Source: Chelydra serpentina (lineage: Eukaryota; Chordata; Testudines; Chelydridae). From it: a stretch of 64,000 bases of DNA. A model generated the notes under the pieces. That model saw only the letters and a list, made by a program, of their open reading frames with translations, ran no database searches and was not told where the DNA came from. The position numbers were made by a program, and so were the translations under genes. The stretch's first letter is position 1, and every line of letters begins with the position of its first letter. The DNA lies in assembly GCA_037349315.1 (NCBI GenBank), contig JBAIAC010000004.1, positions 25,237,001 through 25,301,000 on the forward strand. The letters run 5' to 3'. This document shows, one piece after another, positions 36,401 through 46,933 of this stretch.

Positions 36401-36864
36401 AGGAGAAGCATTGAGGGCCTGGCTAGAAAGCACACATGGGAAGTGAAGTAAAACAATAGAAAGAACTGCTTTGGCTTGCACTGGAATCTCTTGTTGTTCC
36501 TGTATTAACCCAGCATACAAGACATGCTATGGTAGTTTTTCATGCCATCCCACCTTCCAACCATTCTCTGGGTGCAGGAATAGATTAGCTGAGAATCTGG
36601 CTCAATGCATCAGTACAAGTGTAACTGAGGGCTTAATTATGCCTCTAATTTTTTTCCCCCACTGACGATAGCTGTGAAGCAATCCCCCTCCCTACCCCCC
36701 AATGCAATAACAATAACAAAAGCTTGACTCAGGTCCCAGGTTGCATTTGAAGGCAATTATGGAGACTAGCACTTTTGTTTTGGAGTCAGAAGAGACAATA
36801 GCACTGGAACCTCACATAACTTTTTGTACAGAGTCATTTTTCAGTGCAGAACCACACTTTAGGT
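33486..36864. other. long AT-rich stretch without recognised features
   Basis: No gene, RNA or clear mobile element. It holds a G-run of about 14 bases near 34592-34605. The block at 35560-35820 has a balanced, ordered look with TAATTA-like and CAGCTG sites and could be conserved non-coding DNA, but this cannot be judged from one sequence. Confidence 0.4.
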
Positions 36865-38103
36865 CCAAACAGGATGTGAATAAGGATGACCCAGTCAATA
36901 TGGCATACTTGGGTTTTCAGAAAGCCTTTGATGAGATCCCTCACCAAAGGATCTTAAGGAAACTAAGTAGCCACGGGGTAACAGGAAAGATCCATTCATC
37001 AATCAGTAACTGGTTAAAATATATGAAACAAAGAGTAGGACATTTTCACAATGGAGCGAGGTAAATAGCAGGTTCCCCCCAAGGATCTATTCTGGGACCT
37101 GTGCTGTTCAACACATTAATTAGTGATCTGGAAAAGGGAGGGAACAGTAAAGTAGCAAAGTGTGCAGATGATACAAATTTCTTCAAGATAGTTAAGTGCA
37201 AAGTTGACTGCAAAGTGCTACAGGGGGAATCTCACAAAACGGAGTGACTGGGCAACAAAATAGCAGATGAAATGCACTGTTGACAAGTGCAAAGTAATGC
37301 ACATTGGAAAATATAAGCCTAGCTGCACATATATAATGATGGGTTCTAAATTAGCTGTTACTACTCAAGAAAGAGATCTTGAGTCACTGTGGATCACCTG
37401 AGTGAACAGCAGTGGTCAAAAAGGCAAACAGAATGTTAGGAAGTATTAGAAAAGTGATAGAAAATATGACTTTGAATACTGTGTCCAGTTTGGGTCGCCA
37501 TATCTCAGAAAAGACATAGTGGAACTGGCAAAGGTTCAGAGAAGAGCAATGAAGATGATCAAGGGTGTGGAATGGCTCCTATACAAGCAGAGGCTAAAAA
37601 AGTTAGAGGTGTTCAGTTTAGAAAATTAGACGATTCAGAGGGGATATGATAGAGGGCTTTCACATCATGAATGGTGCGAAAAAGTGAATAGAGAAATGTT
37701 ATTTACCCTTTTTCACAATACAAAAAAAGGGGGTCACCTGATTAAATTAATAGGCAGCAGATTTAATGCAAACAAGAGGAAGTAATTTCACACAATTAAT
37801 CTGTGGAACTCACTGCCATGGGATGTTGTGATGAACAAAAGTACAACTGGGTTTAAAAAAGAACTAGATAATTTCATGGAAGAGATGTCCTTCGAGTATT
37901 AGCCAAGATGGTCAAGGATGCTCAGAGTCACCATAACCTCTGACTGTCAGAAGCCAGAAGGGGAAGACAGGGGTGGATCTCTCCATAATTGACCTGTTTT
38001 GTACACTCCCCCTGACGTTCTGGTACTGGCCACGGCTGGAGACAGGATACTGGGGGAGATGGACTACTGGTCTGGCCCAGTATGGCAGTTATTATGTTCT
38101 TAG
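36865..38103 (+). mobile_element. 5'-truncated CR1 LINE remnant (RT to 3' end)
   Basis: From about 36865 the plus frame reads P-V-N-M-A-Y-L-G-F-Q-K-A-F-D-E-I-P-H-Q-R, the RT motif A region, at codons 51-70 of the frame that opens at 36741. It is followed by S-N-W-L and a stop at 37062. Further on, the untranslated text still encodes recognisable pieces (G-P-V-L-F-N near 37098, A-D-D-T-N near 37165), then the CR1 3' end finishing 'cagtatggcagttattatgt tctta' at 38103. It is old and multiply frameshifted, similar in age to the element at 22.96-25.96 kb. Confidence 0.82.
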
Positions 38104-38128
38104 TATTTCTCTGGAAGAAAGGATCTTA

Positions 38129-38406
38129 AGCTATGCCTACACTGCCACTTATTGTGGCAAAACTTATGTCACTCCGGTGTGTGAATGTTCCACCCACATG
38201 AGCGACATCAGTTTCACCAACAGCGCTATGTCGGCGGGAGAGCTTCTCCTGCCGACATAGCTACTGACACTCACTGGGGGTGGTTTAATTATGTCGATGA
38301 GAGCACTCTCTCCCATCAGCATAGAGCGGCTACACGAGAAATCGTGTAGCGGTGCCGCTGCATGGGTACAGCTGTGCCACTGTAAGCTGTCTAGCGTAGA
38401 CATAGT
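38129..38406. mobile_element. MITE, probable Harbinger type (TTA duplication)
   Basis: A 278-bp segment with terminal inverted repeats agctatgcctacactg on the left and the complement of gcgtagacatagt on the right. It is flanked by tta on both sides (38126-38128 and 38407-38409). It contains further internal complementarity around 'gccgacatag'/'ctatgtcggc' at 38228-38260. A 3-bp TWA duplication is characteristic of PIF/Harbinger. It inserted just downstream of the CR1 remnant. Confidence 0.7.
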
Positions 38407-38409
38407 TTA

Positions 38410-39484
38410 AGTTAGAATGGAGAGATGATAATTGGATTGAGTGAAGAGCATCATAGATGCCTTGAAAAAATAAATGGTCATCAAAGAAATTCCCATCACT
38501 CAGCACACACAACGGAAAGGGATAAAACATGGGTTAACAAAATTGAGAGCAATCGTTCATAGGCAGGAGGCAGAGTATTGTGGACTCTACGTAGAGGTCT
38601 TTTCTAGAGCTGGCCAGAAAATGAAAATCTCTTCCCCTAAATAATGTCATGTTTTTGAAATTTATCATCCCGAATTAAGACAAAAAGACAAATGCAACAT
38701 TTTTCACAGGAAGGGAATCTCCAGAAAAATTCCCTTTTGGGGGAAGCTGCCTGCTTCGAAGATCCATCTCAATTTCACTTCCTCCCAGCAGACAGAAAGA
38801 GAAGAGCCTTAAGAAGGGCCTTCTAGGTAGGCAGGGGGGAGCTGTCACTTCAATTTTCTGATGCAAAACTGAAATTTTGGCAAAATTGAAATTTTCCAGC
38901 AGAAAAGGGTTTCAGTGAGAAAACTATTCCACTAGAGAATTTCCAATCACCTCTCGTCTTTTCTGGTTCTAAAACCTATAAAATGAGACAGTATTGGAGG
39001 TGAGTTACAACCATCAACAAAAAGCAACTCGTAAGCAAAAACAGTCCAGCAGCTCCTGGTCCTGCTGTTGAGAAAACGTGCAAAAACTCAAGCTTTAACT
39101 CATTTTAAGCAGAGCTGCATCCTCAACCTGCTAATGAGAGCTATGTGCAGGAATCATCACACATTAAGAGGAGATTGGAATATTCCCCAAAGACAGAGCT
39201 TGCCCGCTAGGTGGGTTTTTCAATACTCCCAGCTCTAATAGCTCTAATTTTCTCACTTGCTATTAACTCTGAGTTTATCAAGGCTCAAGAGGATTTTCTG
39301 AAAATAAAGGAGCTCGCTTGCCAGATTTCTCTTTTACTTCCCTTTTGGGTTCCCACAGCTTCTTTCACTGGTCTGGATCCAATGTTCCAGTTTGGGTCCA
39401 TCTCTGCTCCTAACCCACAGGCAGGTAAAGAGAGATATTTAATAACCCCTTTTCTCTATTAAAAAAGAATAGAACAATCATGAA
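38410..39484. other. unannotated stretch
   Basis: No named repeat. At 38840-38935 A/T-rich self-complementary text ('gaaattttggcaaaattgaa attttcc') resembles the simple-sequence block at 15840-16210. Confidence 0.35.
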
Positions 39485-39577
39485 AGGAAGTATGGTGTAG
39501 AAGATAGAGCACTGGACTCAGGAGACTTGGCTTCAGGTTCCAACTGAGACTTCCTTTTGACCTTGGGTTACTTAATC
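39485..39577 (+). repeat. MIR-type SINE, 5' half (split)
   Basis: The MIR head 'agtatggtgtagaagataga gcactggactcaggagactt ggc' continues to 'tgaccttgggttacttaatc', where a hAT-type element interrupts it. The 3' half continues at 40122. Confidence 0.75.
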
Positions 39578-40111
39578 CAGTGGTTCTCAACCAGGGGTAC
39601 AGGTACCTCTGGGGGTACTCAGAGGTCTTTCAGAGGGTACTCAACTCATCTAGATCAGTATTTCTCAACCTGGGGGTTGCAGCACCCGGGTGGGGGGGGT
39701 GTCATGGGATGGGTTTAGAGAGTCGCACGTGCAGGACAAGCATTAGGAGGTGGCAAGCAGGGCAATTGCCCAGGGTTTCAAGCCACAGGAGGCCCTGCGA
39801 AGCTAAGTTACATGCTTCAGCCCCGCTGCCTGGGGCTTGAGCTCCAGACAAGGCTCACAAGTGAAAAACAGGCTCAAGTATCACACTGAAATGTAAGTAC
39901 AATATTTATATTCCAATCGATTTATTTTATAATGATATGGCAAAAATGAGAAAGGAAGCAATTTGTCCAGAATAGTGTGCAGGGACACTTTTGTGTTTTA
40001 AAGTTTGATTTTGTAAACAAGTGGTTTTAACGTGAGGTGAAACTTGGAGTATGCAAGATAAATCAGACTCCTGAAAGAGGTACAGTAGTCTGGAAAGGTT
40101 GAGAACCACTG
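39578..40111 (+). mobile_element. hAT-type MITE inserted in a MIR, itself interrupted
   Basis: Perfect 15-bp terminal inverted repeats, cagtggttctcaacc and ggttgagaaccactg. The left flank is acttaatc (39570-39577) and the right flank is actattaatc (40112-40121), the same 8-mer with an AT inserted, so the target duplication is recognisable. Compared with the relative at 19772, an extra block of about 210 bp (39653-39865) sits inside. That block starts with its own 'cagtatttctcaacctgggg', so a second related element seems to have inserted or recombined there. No coding capacity. Confidence 0.85.
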
Positions 40112-40121
40112 ACTATTAATC

Positions 40122-40200
40122 TACCTTGTTTCTCAGTTCCCCATCTGTAAAATGGGATAATGCTTCCTTATCTCATGTGGGAGTTGCAAGGATAAAATCC
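40122..40200 (+). repeat. MIR-type SINE, 3' half (split)
   Basis: 'taccttgtttctcagttccc catctgtaaaatgggataat' is the canonical MIR 3' part and continues the half that ends at 39577. Confidence 0.75.
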
Positions 40201-41034
40201 AATAGTAATTGACAGGTTCTCTGATATGACATTGATGAGAACCACATAATGACCTAGAGAGACAGAAACAACCCTGAATCATTGAAACAATTCACAGGCA
40301 AAAGGGGCAGATATTTAAAGTTACCCAGAGGGCTAGTTAAATAGAAATCACTGAATATTCACCAGCACTCACATCATTTGCAGGCTTTTCATATTGGGGA
40401 AAACCACTTTTTTCAAACGATATTTGTCAAAACACTGTATCCTTTCAAATTCCTCACTGTCACATAATAGCAGTTGATGTGAATGATACGAACAGTTGCG
40501 ATCCAGTCACTTTTATGGCACGTCAGTCTAGGAAATATGAAATGATTTGATTGTCTCTAAACAGAGATTTGAACAAAGGTGTGTGCATGGGGGAGGTTTT
40601 AAAGGGCGTATGCATTTGATTTTTACTGTATACTTTGATAAGAAGGGCTTTGAGATGAATCTCAAACTGACTGATATAAACTTCACTTCTCCCAGTACCT
40701 ATTCAAAAACATACTTAAAAGAGAATATACTGAGCTCAAAGCAGAAGTTAAAATGTGCTACTACTGGTCACGACTTGCTTTTCCTTCCTGAGTAAACTAA
40801 AGGATCTGCCTGCAAATACAAAGGAGAATTATCATTTAGGCGTGTTCTTACAACTGCAGCATGCAGAATCTCTGGTTTAATTATCTGTATATATCTTAGT
40901 TTATGTTCTAGTTCCTTAAATGTAGCAAACTACAAACTGTCTCGGAAAACCTGAGTGAATATTTCCTACCTCCCCATCTGAGAGCTAACTCTTCCAGTAA
41001 ATTCTTAATTCTCTTGTTGTTATTATTTGTACTG
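40201..41034. other. unannotated stretch
   Basis: No recognised gene or repeat in this AT-rich DNA. Confidence 0.4.
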
Positions 41035-41047
41035 CAGTTGCACCCTC

Positions 41048-41345
41048 ACTGTGGACTTGTCTTAGTTTAGCTCAGGTAGTCTCGTGCTCTGTGACACATA
41101 TGGAGTATTCCACACTATGGGGTGTGTGATTTCTAAAGTGCACTTATGTGTTGCATACTAATTGGTACGTGTAGACCCTGCTGATGTGCACTAAAGGTTT
41201 CCTAGTGCGCTTTAATGTAGTACTGTTTTAAACAGCACTGTGTTAAATGCACCACTAGGGACCACACCGACCAATTAATGTGCAACACATTAGTGCGCTT
41301 TAGAAATCCCACCCCCATAGTGCGCAGTACCCCACCATGAAGACA
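41048..41345. mobile_element. large foldback element (approx. 300 bp)
   Basis: The left half ('gatttctaaagtgcacttat gtgttgcatactaattgg' from 41130, and 'cctagtgcgctttaatgta') is complementary with mismatches to the right half ('aaatgcaccactagg' and 'ccaattaatgtgcaacacat tagtgcgctttagaaatc' to 41309). The outer ends 'ggacttgtctta' and 'aagacaagccct' also pair. The whole could fold into one long hairpin, as palindromic MITEs do. No target duplication was resolved. Confidence 0.65.
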
Positions 41346-41454
41346 AGCCCTGAGATGTGGGGCCCACAGTGGTACACTTACTGTATAAACAGACAGTAAG
41401 ACTGCCCTTGTATGGAAGAGGTTACAGTCTAAATAGACAAAGGGTGGGAGAAAG

Positions 41455-41612
41455 GAAGCAGTGTTGCAATTTTACAGAAGGGAAAATAACGCACAGAGAG
41501 GTGAAGGGATGTGCCCAATGACCCACAGAGAATCTGTGGCAGAGCTGGGAATTATACCCAAATCTGAGTCCCGGTCTGGTCCCTTAACCACAAGACCATC
41601 TTTCCTCTCTAA
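41455..41612 (-). repeat. MIR-type SINE, reverse orientation
   Basis: 'attttacagaagggaaaata', 'gcacagagaggtgaaggg', 'atctgtggcagagctgggaa ttatacccaaatctgagtc' and 'aaccacaagaccatctttcc' follow the reverse MIR order. Confidence 0.65.
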
Positions 41613-41639
41613 AAGAGCATCTCCTGCGAAATGTGCCCA

Positions 41640-41720
41640 AGGCCTGGTCTACACACAGTGTAATTATGCCAGCTCGGGATGTGATTGATTGACTGATTTT
41701 TTTATATAGTTATACTTCTC
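41640..41720. repeat. fragment of a MITE with a 'ggcctggtctacac' end
   Basis: The phrase 'aaggcctggtctacacacag tgtaattatgccagctcggg' looks like one terminus of a transposon of the TATGTCTACA class seen at 38129 and 49624. The opposite end is missing. Confidence 0.35.
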
Positions 41721-43105
41721 CCTGGTGGTCAACAAGCAGCAATAAGGGCTGAGTTTAATTTGTCTAGGGTGCCTTTTGAAGAATTAAAAAACGGGATTGA
41801 ACTCCCACCCAAAATTCTGGGAAAAATAAATACATCTTCCTCGGGTTACCCTTGGTAGGCAGAATGTGCTGCCCTGCTGGCACGTTGAGTCTATATTCAA
41901 AATAGGGGAATAGTTGTTAGGGGGCAGGGGAGACCTGGATTCTGGGAAATCTCCGCATTACTCCAGTGTTCCCATAAAGATTAAAGTGCTCAGCCAATCT
42001 ATAGTAGTCTTCAACTCCGCCCCCACAAGTCCGTGTGAATGGCTAACATCACTGCACCCACCACAAGCTCCATTCACAGTTCGGGTCACAAAATAGTAGT
42101 AGTCTGGGTGTGTAAGGGTGCTGCTCTCTGCAGACGTGGCTCTGTTGAAGCTGCTCACCTAATCCCACCTTGAGTTGTCAAAACCTGACCCAGCATTGCG
42201 ATTCAGCTCAATTTCAGTGGTGGGTAGAGGTGTGACGATGCTACCCGTGGGAGCCAGCTGAGGTCACTCAATTAGGTGGACTGCAAACAGAACAGGGCAG
42301 ATAAACCCCCAAAGCTGGTGGATATTCCAATACTTAGATTTACCAAACCAGCACAAAACAGCTTCTGTATTACCTCACGGGTTACTCAGCAGTCCAAACA
42401 ACACAGTTCCTTTAAAGTACCCAGCCTCAGGCCTCCATCCAGACACACATGTCAGATATGATGATTACTGAAAATCTTATCTCATCATATAAAAGAAAAG
42501 GTTCTTCCAATCCCAAAGGATCAGCCACGCACCCAGGTCCAATTATAACGTAGATCTTACCCAAAATACACGCTTATAGTCAATTCTTGTCTCTAAAGTT
42601 CCGCCCTGGGTCAGGTCAGTCTGTGAGTTAATTAACTCTTTCTGGCCCTGTCACCTTTCAATGAGATATTATATTACGCTCATAACGTCACAAGAGGGAC
42701 CCTGGCTGAAGCCACCTCAGCTCTGCTAAGAAGGCCTCTCTGTGCTAATCTCTACTGAAGAATCCTCTCTCCACTGTAGAGTCCTCAGTACGGGGAAGCC
42801 AAGAGCATCTAGGACCCTGGGACAGAGTCCTTGCTACTTGGAGATGAGCATCTCATGATAAGGAGAAAGCGCTTTCCCTGTCTCTCTTCCAAGTTCAAAT
42901 ATCTCCTCCCTGTCTAAGTCTAGTACAGTTCAGGTGATTTCCAGGTGTGACTGGCAGAATCATGGGTATGTAAAATATGTAAATGAGACCTCCATAGCCA
43001 TTCTGCTCCCTTTCCATCAACAGAGAGAGCAGAGACCTCCTCCAACTCTGAAGCTTCTGACTGTAACTTTACGTGGCCTCCATTACCATGGCATCTGAGC
43101 ACCTT
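41721..43105. other. unannotated stretch, possible old LTR-type DNA
   Basis: No defined feature. The 42.2-42.9 kb block is GC-richer and has a dispersed-repeat feel, but I have no motif, end structure or duplication to classify it. Confidence 0.3.
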
Positions 43106-43109
43106 GACA

Positions 43110-43275
43110 ACTTTTGATTTAATTATCCTTGTGAGATAGGGAAGTATTATCATCACCCCCATTTTACACATAGGGAACTGAGGCACAAAGGAGCTAAGGG
43201 ACATGCTGAAGGTCACACAAGAAGGCCGGGATAGAGTAGGGGCAGAGTACCAAGTCCCAGGCTAGAGCCCTCGCT
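43110..43275 (-). repeat. MIR-type SINE, reverse orientation
   Basis: 'aattatccttgtgagatagg gaagtattatcatcaccccc attttacacatagggaactg aggcacaaaggagctaaggg', then 'ggtcacacaagaaggccggg', is MIR read in reverse. Confidence 0.7.
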
Positions 43276-44890
43276 GTTGGACAGTCTTTCCTCCCACAAT
43301 GGGCTCCTGATTTTAATTGGGACCTCTAGGCACTACTGCAATGTCATTAACACCCAACATCATTACCTACTGTTGCAACTATCATGACGCGAAGATAGAT
43401 GCATAGACCCAGAGTCTGCAAGTTGATCCCGATGAGCAGAACTGTATGCCCTTGTGGAACCCCACTGACTTCAGTAGGACTCCAGGCAGGCATGAGGGTC
43501 TCCCCACATGACAGATACTTGTAGGAAGGAGGCATTAGATAGAAATCTATTTAGGGCAAGGACTGTGATGACTTATACATTCATCCAGCACAACGGGACC
43601 CTGATCCTGTTTAAGGCTTCTGGGCACTGAGCAAGATACATGTCAAATACAATTATTAGCAAAGCAATGTTCAGACATGGGATTGGGATTACACTACTGT
43701 TCTCTGTGACTCATTTCAATGTGAGCCTTCATTATCTCTCCTCTCCACTACTCCTGGTAGGATACTTTCCTTCCTTCTGGCTGCTGGGAGGAAATGGGAG
43801 AATTGTTTCTTTTCTCTGGCTGCTAGGTGGGAGAGAGATTCTTTTCTTCTATAGTTGCTGTCGCTTTCGCTTCCCACTGGCTTCAGGGTGGGCTCAGAGG
43901 AGGATGTGAGGGGATGATTGCAGTATCTGCAATCTCCCCATGCTGCTTCACATATGACAGGCTGTATGAGGGACACACCTGTGTTCTGCGCACCGCTGGA
44001 GACTAGTATGAGTGAGAGGAGCTCTGGTTCAATCCATGTCATCTTGAGAGCTTTGGAACCACAGTGTTAATTCAGATATTGAATGAGAAGGATTAGAAAG
44101 AAGAGATAGAACACATGGCATCCACTTAACCCAGTTTCTAAAGCTGCCTTTTCTGCTCTAGCACTAATGCCTTAACTGATGGTTGAAAAAAAGGTCCGAG
44201 TTCACCTTTTCCTTCTAAAGAGGCTTAGCCTTTGAGCAAGCTCTTCGCAGTTGAGCTCAATAGTCCTCATCCTTCTGCAACCTCGACAATATCCTATTAA
44301 CAAATGGCTTTTTCATGCCAGCGGCACTCGAGACTGAAGCACATTGCACAATATAGCAATTAAAATACTGTACAAGCGAAAGCTTACTGTGAGAAATCCT
44401 TTAGAGCAGTCAACAATACCCGAAGGGAGGTTCAATCTCAGATCTCTGTTTAAAATCCACCCCACCATCCATGCACTTGAAGCCAACAAAAAGACTCTGT
44501 GGTTACAGCTTAAATTCCTGGAATGCCTTACACCTGTGCCTCCACCCCAAAAATACCTCCCCACCTCCAGCCAGAGATCACTTTCCCAGTAGAACCAACC
44601 CCACATCTAATCACCTTTCTTCTGCTTCCCCAACCATCCTCTGCTTCCCAAACAACTTCCCCGTCCTCCACTGATTATACCTTGTCCCTTCTCCTACCCT
44701 GGGCACCCAGCCAGAGATCAAATCTCCACAGCCATAATAGCAGTGGAGAAACTGGGCTGAGAGAGGGGATATGTGTCAGCCGTGTTTCTGAGGCCAGACA
44801 GCCCTCCGAGATTGGGGCATGAAGCAGAGATGGAAAACCACAAGTGAAGATTAGTGGGAAGGAGAAGGAAAAACGGAGGGAAGAAGGGTA
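43276..44890. other. unannotated stretch
   Basis: No recognised gene or repeat. Overlapping short frames at 44.3-44.8 kb on both strands have no motif. Confidence 0.4.
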
Positions 44891-44898
44891 GTGGGGAG
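44891..44898. repeat. 8-bp target site duplication, left
   Basis: gtggggag, repeated exactly at 46165-46172. Confidence 0.92.
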
Positions 44899-46164
44899 CA
44901 CGGCTGGCTCTGGCTTTTTTGCCGCCACAGGCAAAAAAGCTGTGGCCACCCCTCTCAGGGTGGGTGCCAGCAGGGAGCGCGGCATGCCCGCAGCCCCGCT
45001 CCCCTGGCCGAGGCGATGCCGCTCCCCGCTGCCCCGGCCAGGGCGCCGGCAGGGAGGGCGGCTTGCCCACTGCCCAGGCTGGGGGGCTGGTGGGGAGCGC
45101 GTCTTCCCCGCGGCCCCCGGGGTGCCGGCGGGGAGGGCGGCTTCCCCAGGGCCCCGCAGCTCTGGTTGGGGCGATGCCGCTCCCTGCTGCCCCGGCCGGG
45201 GCGCGGGAGGGGAGTGCGGCATGCCCGCTGCCCCGGCCAGGGCGATGCCGCTCCCCGCTGCCCCGGCTGGGCTGCCGGCGGAGAGGGCGGCATTCCCTCT
45301 GCCCTTGCCGGGGTGCCAGCGGGGAGGGCGGCTTCCCCACTGCCCCAGCTGGGGAGCTGGTGGGGAGCGCGTCTTCCCCGCGGCTCCGGCCGGGGCGCCG
45401 GCGGGGAGGGTGGCTTCCCGCGGGCCCCGTGGCCCTGGTCGGGGCGATGCCGTTCCCCGCTGCCCCGGACGGGGCACCGGGGGAGAGCGTGGCATGCCCG
45501 CCGCCCCACTGCCCCGGACGGGGCGATGCTGCTCCCCGCTGCCCCGGCCTGGGTGCCGGCGGAGAGGGCGGCATTCCCGCTGCCCCGGGCGGGGTGCCGG
45601 CGGGGAGGGTGGCTTCCTCACTGCCCCGGCTGGGGAGCTGGTGGGGAGCGCGTCTTCCCTGCGGCCGGCGGGCGGGGAGGGCGGCTTCCCCCGGGCCCCG
45701 TGGCCCTGGTCGGGGCGATGCCGTTCCCCGCTGCCCCGGACGGGGCACCGGGGGAGAGCGCGGCATCCCCCACCGCCTCACTGCCCCGGCCAGGGCGATG
45801 CCACTCCCCGCTGCCCCAGCCGGGGCGATGCAGCTCCCCGCTGCCCCAGCCGGGGCGATGCCGCTCCCCGCTGCCCCGGCCGGGGCGCCGGCAGGGAACG
45901 CGGCATCCCCGCGGCCCCGGTCCCCCGGCCGGGGCAATGCCGCTCCTCACTGCCCTGGCCGGGGCGCTGGTGGAGAGGGTGGCATTCCCGCTGCCCCGGC
46001 CGGGGTGGGGAATGGGGCTCACCCGCGGCCCGCTGTCCCCACCTGGGAAGCGTGGGTTTGTTTTTTTTTAAATACAAAACAAAACAAAAAACCTCAGCGC
46101 CGCCCCCGCTCCAGGTGCCGCCCCAAGCACGTGCATGGTCAGCTGGTGCCTGGAGCCGGCCCTG
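44899..46164 (-). mobile_element. GC-rich hAT element, family A, copy 2 (1266 bp, tandem core)
   Basis: Flanked by a perfect 8-bp duplication gtggggag (44891-44898 and 46165-46172). Read on the minus strand it starts cagggccggctccaggcacc, as does copy 1 at 17583; the far end 'cacggctggctctggctttt' pairs with the family's other terminus. Between about 44990 and 46050 lies an extremely GC-rich tandem array built from 'gccccggccggggcg'-like units. A higher-order period of roughly 270-280 bp is visible: 'gctggtggggagcgcgtctt' recurs at about 45087, 45356 and 45637. Open frames of up to 429 codons on both strands are a by-product of this composition. No transposase is present. Confidence 0.92.
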
Positions 46165-46172
46165 GTGGGGAG
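46165..46172. repeat. 8-bp target site duplication, right
   Basis: gtggggag, identical to 44891-44898. Confidence 0.92.
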
Positions 46173-46847
46173 AGAGCTAGAGAGTGGAAATAGGTGGAAT
46201 TCTAGCTGCTCAAAAGGAACTTCAACCCATGGAATCCCACTCCAGAAATTACTTTTAAAGTACGCAATGCTGAAACACAGGCTGCCTGGCAGGATATTCT
46301 CCATAAATGTCCCAGTACTCTGGAATGTTCTCCTGACACTTGTCCGAAATATTCAAATGTGGCAACTTCAGGACCATTTGCCTTACCTGGTATTTGAAGA
46401 GACTGAGGATCAGGCTAATGTACGAGAACCTTAGTCTTTACTATGAGCTGCTGCTTGGTAGATCTGGGAGTTGATTGAACTGTGCTAATGGTTCTGTAAT
46501 TATAAATCATTGCCAGGGCACTCAGAGATTGTGATCGAAATGTGCTCATTAAAAAAAAGATTTATCACAAAAAATAGCTTTTTCATCATTTCCATGGGAA
46601 AAGTACCTTTTTTGATTAGATTTGTCAAATATCTAATCAAATACCGGCCAGCTAACAACTTGGGGCCCCAAAAAAACTGAAACATGTTGCTTTGTTGACA
46701 AAAATCTGAAAACTTTTGAAGGAAAATGTTGACAACAATGAAAACTTCTGTGTTTCCTTGAAAGCTTTCAGAGGAACAATCACATTTGCTGACTAGCTCT
46801 TCTCAGATCATGTGTATGGGTGCTTTTTAGTTTTTTTCCCCCTTCAT
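46173..46847. other. unannotated stretch
   Basis: AT-rich DNA between the hAT element and the RTE insertion, with no recognised feature. Confidence 0.4.
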
Positions 46848-46857
46848 ATATAAAAAT
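46848..46857. repeat. 10-bp target site duplication of the RTE insertion, left
   Basis: atataaaaat, identical to 49315-49324. It directly precedes the RTE 3' end. Confidence 0.9.
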
Positions 46858-46933
46858 CACCTGGATCACCTGGATCGATCGGACTTCAGCTGTCGTTAAG
46901 ACTGCGCCGATCACAACACGTCTGCCATTCTTC

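Noticed and set aside
38228..38260. Inner palindrome 'atgtcggcgggag…ctcctgccgacat' as an independent element
   Set aside because: It lies inside the 278-bp MITE at 38129-38406 and is most simply part of its internal structure.
44675..46193. Open frames of 256-429 codons on both strands, rich in Pro, Gly, Ala and Arg
   Set aside because: They occur in several frames on both strands at once because the GC-rich tandem array lacks stop codons. They have no domain, and the region is bounded by a hAT-type target duplication.
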